In this document: positions 5,483 through 10,779 of the stretch, piece after piece | Position numbering within the stretch: position 1 is the first letter of the stretch | How the letters are laid out: every line of letters starts with the position of its first letter | NCBI GenBank assembly: GCA_937957845.1 | Contig: CALGOD010000887.1 | Coordinates: forward strand, 1 to 10,779 | DNA length: 10,779 nucleotides | Source: an uncultured Nocardiopsis sp. | Lineage (GTDB): Bacteria; Actinomycetota; Actinomycetes; Streptosporangiales; Streptosporangiaceae | Reading direction: 5' to 3' | Translations under genes and position numbers: made by a program | Notes under the pieces: model-generated | What the model was told of the DNA's origin: nothing | The model's database searches: none | Seen by the model: only the letters and a program-made list of their open reading frames with translations

Positions 5483-7015
5483 TCAGGACGGCCGGGCGTC
5501 GGTGTACACCTCGCCCGGCTTCAGTCCGGGTTCTCCGAAGACGTCGGTGACCGTGACGAAGTGGTAGCCCTGCCGGTGCAGTTCCGCCAGTACGGCCGGT
5601 ACCGCCTGTACGGAGGTCTCGTGGATGTCGTGGAGGAGCACCACGCTTCCAGGGGAGATCTGCGACAGTGCGTGCTCGCTGACGTCCTCGGCCTCGCGGC
5701 TCTGCCAGTCCATGGTGTCCACGTCCCACATGACCAGCGGTCGGTCCACGGAGCGGCGTACCTTGGCGTTCAGTGAGCCGTAGGGAGGTCTGATGGTCGT
5801 CGGGTCGGTGCCGGTCACCTCGCGCACGGCCTCGTCGGTGCGTGTGATGTCTTTTTCGACTTGCTTGCCCGTCATCTCGGCCAGGTCGTCGTGTTTCCAG
5901 GTGTGGTTGCCCAGTTCGTGCCCTTCGGTGGCCATGCGCTCCACCGTTTCGGGGAACTCCGTGACCATCGAGCCCAGGACGTAGAAGGTGGCGTGGGCGT
6001 CGTATTCGGCCAGGATGTCCAGCAGGTCGTCGGTGTACTCACCGGGTCCGTCGTCGAAGGTCAGGGCCACGCACTTGAGCCGTGCGCAGTCCAGCGTGTG
6101 TCCGGGGGAATCGGGTCCCCCGCTCGTGGGCAGGTCGTCGGTGTCGTTGCCCGACAGCGCCGCGTCACGGGCCTTGCGTCCCAGTTCGGACAGGAGCGCC
6201 TCGGTGTCCTCGGGTTCCACCGGTACCAGTACTTCTTTGACGTGACCGGCTTGGGGGACGTGGGAGGGGTTCATCGGTACCGCCAGGCCCGCGTCGGTGC
6301 TGAAGGCCAGGTCCTCCAGGGGTGAGCCCGCCCAGTGTCGGGCCGCCTCTCGGGCCTGTTCGGGGTCGGCCAGGTCGGATCCGTCTTCGGACGCGGTGTC
6401 CGGGGTGGGGCCCGGGGTGGGCACGTCGTCGGCCAGTGGGGGGTGACGTAGCGCGACTTCGCCGATGAGGCCGGGAAGTCGTTGTGCGGGTATGTCGTAG
6501 CCCTCCTCCAGCATCCGGGCGAGCGCCAGGTGGGCCTGTTCGATGGCCTCCTCGTCACGGAAGAGCGATGTCCACGGCAGGACCTGGTCGCTGTCGGCGT
6601 CGTACCACAGGGTGCTGGGGGCGAAGTCCCGGTTCGGGCCCGAGGAGGTGGTCGCGGTCAGTCGTGCGCCCAGTACCTCGGAGGAGGCGGCCAGGATGGT
6701 CACGTCCTGGTGCAGTTCGGGGGTGCCCTTCTGTGGAAGTCGTTCCAGGAAGTCCGTCTGGCGTCGGGCCATGAGTGTGCGTGCCTGTACCGTCAGCGGG
6801 TGTCCGCCGCCCAGCATCGGATAGCGGTAGCCGACCTGGCTGTGGTCGGTGGCCACCGACACCGTTCGTGTCCGTAGGCCCTGCACGTCCTCGAGTGGTG
6901 TGCGGATCGCCTCGGCGTGGGGCAGGGCCTGCTCCAGCGGACGGTGGCCCGGCACTAGGAGAAGACACAGGACGGCGCCGAAGGTGAGCTTGCGTCGCAA
7001 AGAGGTGACAGCCAC
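5483..7015 (-). CDS. Polysaccharide deacetylase (NodB domain) with N-terminal DUF3298-like domain, PdaC-like
   Basis: This is a 510-residue exported enzyme expected to remove acetyl groups from N-acetylated sugars in peptidoglycan or chitin-like polymers. Residues 1-25 form a basic start plus hydrophobic stretch (FGAVLCLLLVPG), a signal peptide or anchor. Residues about 50-265 resemble the RsiV/DUF3298 module (for example the FAPSTLWYDADSDQVLPW region at 131-148). An acidic Pro-rich linker falls near 195-220. The catalytic NodB domain spans about 315-495. It has TFDDGP (319-324, Asp321 base and Asp322 metal ligand), HELGNHTWKH (366-375, His371 and His375 ligands), RPPYG (409-413), DVDTMDW (431-437) and LLHDIHETS (460-468, His462). 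All five motifs are intact. Cys310 and Cys315 could form a disulfide. The layout matches B. subtilis PdaC. The start is a GTG; upstream GGGTAGGGG is a modest ribosome site. Confidence 0.92.
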   Translation of the reverse strand: MAVTSLRRKLTFGAVLCLLLVPGHRPLEQALPHAEAIRTPLEDVQGLRTRTVSVATDHSQVGYRYPMLGGGHPLTVQARTLMARRQTDFLERLPQKGTPELHQDVTILAASSEVLGARLTATTSSGPNRDFAPSTLWYDADSDQVLPWTSLFRDEEAIEQAHLALARMLEEGYDIPAQRLPGLIGEVALRHPPLADDVPTPGPTPDTASEDGSDLADPEQAREAARHWAGSPLEDLAFSTDAGLAVPMNPSHVPQAGHVKEVLVPVEPEDTEALLSELGRKARDAALSGNDTDDLPTSGGPDSPGHTLDCARLKCVALTFDDGPGEYTDDLLDILAEYDAHATFYVLGSMVTEFPETVERMATEGHELGNHTWKHDDLAEMTGKQVEKDITRTDEAVREVTGTDPTTIRPPYGSLNAKVRRSVDRPLVMWDVDTMDWQSREAEDVSEHALSQISPGSVVLLHDIHETSVQAVPAVLAELHRQGYHFVTVTDVFGEPGLKPGEVYTDARPS

Positions 7016-7075
7016 GCAGGACCCCTACCCAGAGGGAGCCCATCGTAGGCGGCTTTCATCGGAGTGTGAGGAGCG

Positions 7076-7125
7076 GATGTGGTGTCGTCAGAACCTGGGA
7101 GACTGTCGGTGCGTCACACCACATC
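7076..7125. repeat. 10-bp perfect inverted repeat with 30-base spacer
   Basis: GATGTGGTGT (7076-7085) is repeated inverted as ACACCACATC (7116-7125). It lies between the divergent deacetylase and small membrane protein genes, ending 36 bases before the latter's ATG. It could be paired operator half-sites or an RNA hairpin in the leader of the + strand gene. There is no regulator gene next to it to settle this. Confidence 0.5.
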
Positions 7126-7161
7126 AGAGTGTTCGCTCACGCATTCCCCCGAAAGGCATTC

Positions 7162-7563
7162 ATGAGTTACGGTTCCGGAACAGGCGGTTATTTTCCTCCG
7201 GAAGGAGGGAGCGGCGGCTATCCGCCTCCCCCCGGTGGCATGCCTCCGCCGCCCGGCGGTTGGTATGGCGGTTCCGGCCCCCAACCGCCGCCCCAGCCCG
7301 CCAGTCAGGGATCGGCGATCGGCGCGCTCATCGCCAACATCGTCGGTCTGTGCATGTGCTGGGCGGTGGCCCTGGTCGGCATCATTCTGGCGATCATCGC
7401 CCTGACCATGACCAGTAGCAACCCCAAGGCCGCCAAGACGTGCACCATCATCTCCTGGGTGCTCTTCGGTGTGGGGATCGTCTTCTGGGTGGTGCTGCTC
7501 GTCTTCTACGGGGCGATGGGCGTCTTCTCCATGTGGGAGGACCCCTCGGTCTACGCCTACTGA
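7162..7563 (+). CDS. Small Pro/Gly-rich membrane protein, DUF4190-like
   Basis: This 133-residue protein has a low-complexity N-terminal half (1-50) rich in Gly, Pro, Tyr and Ser (GGYPPPPGGMPPPPGGWYGG). Two hydrophobic segments follow, about 53-82 (IGALIANIVGLCMCWAVALV, then GIILAIIALT) and 95-120 (TIISWVLFGVGIVFWVVLLV). The polar turn between them, SSNPKAAKT, together with the fold, resembles the DUF4190 group common in actinobacteria. That assignment is by pattern only. The tail is short and acidic (WEDPSVYAY). No enzyme motif is visible. Such proteins are thought to sit in the cytoplasmic membrane with a disordered cytoplasmic arm, but their function is unknown. ATG 7162 is supported by GAAAGG five bases upstream, and the Gly/Pro-rich pattern begins right at this start. 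The gene diverges from the deacetylase and its stop interleaves with that of the next - strand gene. Confidence 0.87.
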   Translation: MSYGSGTGGYFPPEGGSGGYPPPPGGMPPPPGGWYGGSGPQPPPQPASQGSAIGALIANIVGLCMCWAVALVGIILAIIALTMTSSNPKAAKTCTIISWVLFGVGIVFWVVLLVFYGAMGVFSMWEDPSVYAY

Positions 7564-8681
7564 CGGCTTCGTCGTATCTGGACCGGCGGATCCTGAGCCG
7601 TGGTCTTCGCCACCGCGGAGGCCACGGCCGCCACGATGTGTCTCACCTGGGCCAGGAGCGCGCTGTCGGGGGTGGTGGTCTTGGGCAGGTGCACGTGTCC
7701 GGCGGGGATCCGGCGGCCGGACCGGTCGCGCAGCAGTGTGTTGCGGTAGGCGATCTCGTTGGACAGGTAGTCCCCGCCGCCTCCGCGTCGTGCGGTGGAG
7801 CCGGGGGTCGGGCCGTCGGGGCGTACGGTCTCCTCGGTCGCGTCCGCCGGTAGTTCGGTCACCTCGGTGTTGACGGTCACGGGATAGGGTCCGTTCCCCG
7901 CGGCCGCCAGGATCTGTTCGTGGGGCAGTGAGGAACGTGTCCACTCCGGGGCGTGGTGTCCCATGGAGCGGCCGGTGCGCGACACGCGCAGGTTGTCCCG
8001 GCCTCCGCCGCGCCAGACGCCGTTCCACATCTCCAGGTCGAAGCGTCCGGGGCGACCGCGGCTGAGCGTCACGACCGCGTCGACGTGGCCGTACCGGTCG
8101 GCCAGCGCCTCCTCGACCAGTCCCGCGTCGAAGTCCGCCCAACGCACGGGGAACACGGCCGTGCGCACCACGGCCGTGCGTGTGCCCACGGGGAAGGTCC
8201 AGCCGTTCATCTCCAGTGCCGCCGCGCCGGAGGGGTTGGAGCAGGTGGGGTCCTCGTCCAGGTGGAAGGGGTCGAAGCCGGTCACGACCATTCGGATCCA
8301 CCGGTCCCCGGGTGGGAAGTCCAGGTCGGTGATACCGCGTGAGGTGGTCTCCAACAGGTGCAGCAGGTCGGCGTGTTCGGCTTCGGTGACGGTGAAGTCC
8401 GGGCGCCATGACCGCAGTCCGGCGGTGAGCAGCAGTCGGGCCCAGTACAGGGGGCGGTCGTCGGTGCCGTCGCGGGCGGCCTCGGTCCACAGTCGGGAGG
8501 CGTGTGCGGCGACGGTCCGTCTGATCTGGGTCAGGTCGGTTCCGGCGCGCAGCGCGGCGTTGAACAGGGGTTCGGCGGCGGCGAATCCGGAGCGGTCCAG
8601 GATCGCGCGCGGCTCGTCCAGCTTCGCGCGGTCCTCTTCGGGGGTGGTGTGGTGGTGCACGGCGTCGCTGTCCGTCTCCAA
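7557..8681 (-). CDS. Pyroglutamyl-peptidase-I-like protein (C15 fold) with Ser at the expected catalytic Cys
   Basis: Residues about 128-360 resemble pyrrolidone-carboxylate peptidase, which removes N-terminal pyroglutamate from peptides. VVTGFDPFHLDEDPTCSNPS (132-151) matches the opening GFEPF-NPS block. FDLEMWN (214-220) corresponds to the catalytic Glu strand (Glu217). GDYLSNEIAYR (303-313) matches the GTYVCN block, but with Ser307 where the nucleophilic Cys belongs. GHVHLPKT (328-335) supplies His331. Residues 1-127 are an additional helical N-terminal region absent from the usual roughly 210-residue enzyme. No signal peptide is seen. Loss of the Cys means either a Ser nucleophile or a non-peptidase role; classical activity is doubtful. 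The start is uncertain: TTG 8681 is taken, and GTG 8658-8660 is an alternative. A TAGACT -10 lies upstream. The 3' end overlaps the membrane-protein gene by 7 bases. Confidence 0.82.
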   Translation of the reverse strand: METDSDAVHHHTTPEEDRAKLDEPRAILDRSGFAAAEPLFNAALRAGTDLTQIRRTVAAHASRLWTEAARDGTDDRPLYWARLLLTAGLRSWRPDFTVTEAEHADLLHLLETTSRGITDLDFPPGDRWIRMVVTGFDPFHLDEDPTCSNPSGAAALEMNGWTFPVGTRTAVVRTAVFPVRWADFDAGLVEEALADRYGHVDAVVTLSRGRPGRFDLEMWNGVWRGGGRDNLRVSRTGRSMGHHAPEWTRSSLPHEQILAAAGNGPYPVTVNTEVTELPADATEETVRPDGPTPGSTARRGGGGDYLSNEIAYRNTLLRDRSGRRIPAGHVHLPKTTTPDSALLAQVRHIVAAVASAVAKTTAQDPPVQIRRSRQ

Positions 8682-8714
8682 GGGGTTCTCGGTGTCCGCC
8701 GGGGGGGCCAGGTG

Positions 8715-8720
8715 AGTCTA
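8715..8720 (-). promoter_or_regulatory. Possible -10 box (TAGACT) for the C15-like gene
   Basis: TAGACT on the - strand fits TAnnnT. Transcription would start near 8707, about 26 bases before the TTG start or 47 before the GTG alternative. No good -35 is visible. Confidence 0.35.
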
Positions 8721-8849
8721 GCGCTGTGCGACAGGGGTCGTGCCGTGGAGTGCGTCGCGGTGGTGACGGGTCGCGGGGGGTGGACCGGCGGGGCCGGAGT
8801 TGGCAGTGTGTGTGGTGACCGTCCGCCCTCTCAACGGAGAGAGAAACAC

Positions 8850-10394
8850 ATGCGCACTTTCGTCCTTCCCGACACCGAGGCCCTCGCCGAGCGCGCGCGG
8901 TCCGCCTTCGACCGGTGTGGCGTCGAACGGCCGCGGGAGGTGGAGGGGGCCTCGGGTGCGGCCAGGACGCCCATCACCGGTCAGGAGCTCTTCGGGTTGG
9001 AGTACGACACCGAGGAGTCCACCGGTCGGGCGATCGCCGAGGCCCGGGAGGCCTTCGCCGTCTGGCGTGACACTCCGGCTCCTGTCCGCGGGCGGCTCGT
9101 CCACCGGCTGGGTGAGCTTTTGAGGGAGCACAAGGCCGACCTCGCCGAGTTGGTGACCATCGAGGCGGGGAAGATCGGTTCCGAGGCCTTGGGTGAGGTC
9201 CAGGAGATGATCGACATCTGTGACCTGGCCGTGGGCATGTCCCGTCAGTTGTACGGGCGCACCATGCCCTCCGAGCGGCCGGGGCACCGGCTGATGGAGA
9301 CCTGGCACCCGTTGGGCGTGGTCGGTGTGATCACGGCGTTCAACTTCCCCGTCGCGGTGTGGTCGTGGAACACGTGTGTGGCCTTGGTGTGCGGTGACAC
9401 CGTGGTGTGGAAGCCCTCGGAGCTGACTTCTTTGACCGCGTTGGCCTGTCATGGTCTGCTCATGCGTGCGGCGGCCGACGTCGGTGCGCCCTTGGGTGTG
9501 CACCGTGTGGTGCTGGGCGGTCGTGAGGTCGGCGAGGTGCTGGTGGAGGACCGCCGTGTGGCGCTGCTGTCGGCGACCGGGTCGACGGCCATGGGTCGTG
9601 CCGTGGCGCCCAAGGTGGCCGCCCGCATGGGGCGTTATCTGTTGGAGTTGGGCGGCAACAACGCCGCGGTGGTCGCGCCCTCGGCCGATCTGGACCTGGT
9701 GGTGCGGGGCAGTGTCTTCGCGGCGGCGGGGACCGCGGGTCAGCGTTGCACGACGTTGCGTCGTCTGATCGTGCACGAGGACGTGGTGGAGGAGGTCGGC
9801 CGCAGGATCGTGGACGCCTACAAGCAGTTGCGTGATCGGATCGGCGATCCCTTCGATGAGTCCACGCTGGTGGGTCCGTTGGTGGGCGAGCGGGGTCATG
9901 AGGCCATGCGTGAGGCGTTGGAGCGGGCCCAGGCCGATGGCGGGGAGGTGTTGGTCGGTGGTGGTCGACGTTTCGTGGAGGAGGCGTCCGACGCCTACTA
10001 CGTCGAACCCGCGGTGGTGCGCATGCCCGGTCAGACCGAGGTGGTGCGGGAGGAGACCTTCGCTCCGATCCTGTACGTGATGGCCTACCGCACCCTGGAG
10101 GAGGCGGTGGAGATGCACAACGGTGTTCCCCAGGGGTTGTCCTCGGCGATCTTCACCCAGGATCAGGCGGAGGCGGAGCGGTTTCTGTCCTCGGCCGGTT
10201 CCGACTGTGGGATCGTCAACGTCAACATCGGTACCTCCGGTGCGGAGATCGGTGGCGCCTTCGGTGGTGAGAAGGACACCGGTGGTGGTCGTGAGTCGGG
10301 TTCGGACTCGTGGAAGGCCTATATGCGCAGGGCGACCAACACGGTCAACTACGGTGGTGGGCTTCCGCTGGCGCAGGGTGTGAGCTTCCTCTGA
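8850..10394 (+). CDS. amaB: L-piperideine-6-carboxylate / alpha-aminoadipate semialdehyde dehydrogenase (ALDH7 family)
   Basis: This is a cytosolic NAD-dependent enzyme that oxidises alpha-aminoadipate 6-semialdehyde (in equilibrium with piperideine-6-carboxylate) to alpha-aminoadipate in lysine catabolism. The ALDH7 (antiquitin) class is shown by the C-terminal NIGTSGAEIGG (459-469) and GGEKDTGGGRESGSDSWK (472-489) blocks, which separate it from other aldehyde dehydrogenases. FNFP (164-167, Asn165) and VVWKPSE (185-191, Lys188) form the cofactor site. Glu266 in LELGGNNA is the general base and Cys300 in GTAGQRC is the nucleophile. ETFAP (402-406) is present. Length is 514 residues, normal for the class. 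ATG 8850 follows GGAGAGAG. The lysine 6-aminotransferase often found with it is not visible here. In beta-lactam producers the same reaction feeds cephamycin synthesis, but nothing else here supports that. Third positions use more T and G (TTG, GGT, CGT) than in the homogentisate operon. Confidence 0.93.
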   Translation: MRTFVLPDTEALAERARSAFDRCGVERPREVEGASGAARTPITGQELFGLEYDTEESTGRAIAEAREAFAVWRDTPAPVRGRLVHRLGELLREHKADLAELVTIEAGKIGSEALGEVQEMIDICDLAVGMSRQLYGRTMPSERPGHRLMETWHPLGVVGVITAFNFPVAVWSWNTCVALVCGDTVVWKPSELTSLTALACHGLLMRAAADVGAPLGVHRVVLGGREVGEVLVEDRRVALLSATGSTAMGRAVAPKVAARMGRYLLELGGNNAAVVAPSADLDLVVRGSVFAAAGTAGQRCTTLRRLIVHEDVVEEVGRRIVDAYKQLRDRIGDPFDESTLVGPLVGERGHEAMREALERAQADGGEVLVGGGRRFVEEASDAYYVEPAVVRMPGQTEVVREETFAPILYVMAYRTLEEAVEMHNGVPQGLSSAIFTQDQAEAERFLSSAGSDCGIVNVNIGTSGAEIGGAFGGEKDTGGGRESGSDSWKAYMRRATNTVNYGGGLPLAQGVSFL

Positions 10395-10401
10395 TCCGGT
10401 G

Positions 10402-10428
10402 CGGTGCCCGCGCCGAGCGCGGGCACCG
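10402..10428 (+). terminator. Hairpin terminator after the ALDH7 gene
   Basis: A perfect 12-bp stem CGGTGCCCGCGC / GCGCGGGCACCG with a 3-base CGA loop begins 7 bases after the stop. There is no U-tract. The stem is very stable and well placed to separate this gene from the regulator downstream. Confidence 0.78.
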
Positions 10429-10460
10429 ACTGCCACGGCAGAAAAGTTGCGTCCCATTAT

Positions 10461-10472
10461 GTTGTGCGCAAC
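10461..10472. promoter_or_regulatory. Candidate OhrR operator GTTG-TGCG-CAAC
   Basis: GTTG and CAAC are inverted around four bases. Another GTTGCG half-site-like element lies at 10446-10451, with an AT-rich CATTATGTTG between them. The site is just upstream of a possible TACGGT -10 (10483-10488) for the OhrR gene. OhrR proteins normally repress their own promoter, so this is the likely binding region. From memory, actinomycete OhrR sites contain similar TTGCG/GCAA elements. Confidence 0.5.
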
Positions 10473-10482
10473 CTGATTCTGT

Positions 10483-10488
10483 TACGGT
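10483..10488 (+). promoter_or_regulatory. Possible -10 box (TACGGT) of the OhrR gene
   Basis: TACGGT fits TAnnnT. TTGTGC at 10462-10467 could be a -35 with a rather short 15-base spacer. The predicted leader would be about 35 bases and contains a GGGGGAGG ribosome site at 10515-10522. Confidence 0.4.
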
Positions 10489-10529
10489 GGTGGGCGGGCC
10501 GAGGGTTCCAAGGTGGGGGAGGCGACACC

Positions 10530-10779
10530 GTGTCAGAAGACTCATGGGGCGATCCCCTCGTACTGGACGAGCAGTTGTGCTTCTCCCTGTACGCGGCCTC
10601 CCGGGCCCTGACGGGGTTGTACCGGGAGTTGCTGGAGGAGTTGGGGCTGACCTATCCGCAGTATCTGGTCATGCTCGTGTTGTGGGAGCGGGGGACCCTC
10701 ACCGTCAAGGAACTGGGTCGGGCTCTGCGCCTGGACTCGGGGACGCTCTCGCCGCTGCTGCGCCGTCTGGAGGGTGCGG
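10530..10779 (+). CDS. ohrR: OhrR-type MarR-family organic peroxide sensor, N-terminal part (cut by window edge)
   Basis: This is a winged-helix repressor that releases DNA when a reactive cysteine is oxidised by organic hydroperoxides. About 83 residues are visible. The start QLCFSLYAASRALTGLYREL strongly matches B. subtilis OhrR, with Cys17 in the position of its sensing Cys15. TYPQYLVMLVLWE (about 42-54) and ELGRALRLDSGTLSPLLRRL, the DNA-recognition part, are also OhrR-like rather than generic MarR. Tyr21 and Tyr31, near the cysteine, may serve as its usual partners. GTG 10530 is chosen because GGGGGAGG lies 7 bases upstream. The classic partner, the peroxidase Ohr, is not upstream and would be expected just beyond the window. 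One-cysteine or two-cysteine type cannot be decided without the C-terminus. Confidence 0.92.
   Translation, partial: MSEDSWGDPLVLDEQLCFSLYAASRALTGLYRELLEELGLTYPQYLVMLVLWERGTLTVKELGRALRLDSGTLSPLLRRLEGA

Noticed and set aside
7114..8490. Alternative - strand frame overlapping the C15-like gene and the membrane-protein gene
   Set aside because: The product is Arg/Pro/Gly-rich junk, while the chosen frame shows recognisable C15 blocks.
8718..10457. Long open frame (about 579 codons) on the - strand opposite the ALDH7 gene
   Set aside because: It is rich in His, Arg, Thr and Gly without motifs, and the opposite strand encodes a complete, motif-intact dehydrogenase.

Overview
The window is high-GC actinomycete chromosome. 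Three things point there: strong G/C bias at third codon positions, several short TAnnnT -10 boxes sitting 6-8 bases from a start codon (the leaderless style common in Actinobacteria), and gene families typical of that group. A Nocardiopsis- or Streptomyces-like genus is plausible, but this is inference. The content is mainly metabolic and regulatory. I see no mobile element, CRISPR array, rRNA or complete tRNA gene.

Region 1 (1-2441, + strand) is the distal part of a tyrosine/phenylalanine degradation operon: the 3' end of homogentisate 1,2-dioxygenase (hmgA), an uncharacterised 282-aa protein translationally coupled to it, and fumarylacetoacetase. A 13-bp perfect hairpin follows. The visible part has no recognisable maleylacetoacetate isomerase, although that step lies between the two enzymes. 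The unknown protein occupies its place in the gene order.

Region 2 (2442-3349) has a 332-base gap between genes, an orphan 168-aa protein of unknown function with a probable leaderless promoter, and a convergent intergenic stretch. A degenerate direct repeat (ATCTACnnCGTAAAGGT) lies on both sides of the orphan gene.

Region 3 (3350-5472) is a divergent pair: a TetR-family repressor (-) and an ALDH3-like aldehyde dehydrogenase (+). They share 59 bases holding a perfect 8-3-8 palindrome and a likely leaderless -10 on each side. This looks like a self-contained aldehyde- or ligand-responsive switch.

Region 4 (5473-8849) holds a secreted or anchored polysaccharide deacetylase of PdaC-like architecture (-), a small Pro/Gly-rich protein with two membrane segments (+), and a pyroglutamyl-peptidase-I-like protein (-). 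In the last of these the expected catalytic Cys appears to be Ser, and there is a long N-terminal extension. The last two genes converge with their stop codons interleaved.

Region 5 (8850-10779, + strand) holds an ALDH7-family L-piperideine-6-carboxylate / alpha-aminoadipate semialdehyde dehydrogenase (lysine catabolism), a strong 12-bp hairpin, and the start of an OhrR-type organic-peroxide sensor preceded by a GTTG-TGCG-CAAC element.

The points most worth following up are the uncharacterised protein in the homogentisate operon, the Cys-to-Ser C15-like protein, and the compact TetR/ALDH3 control region.
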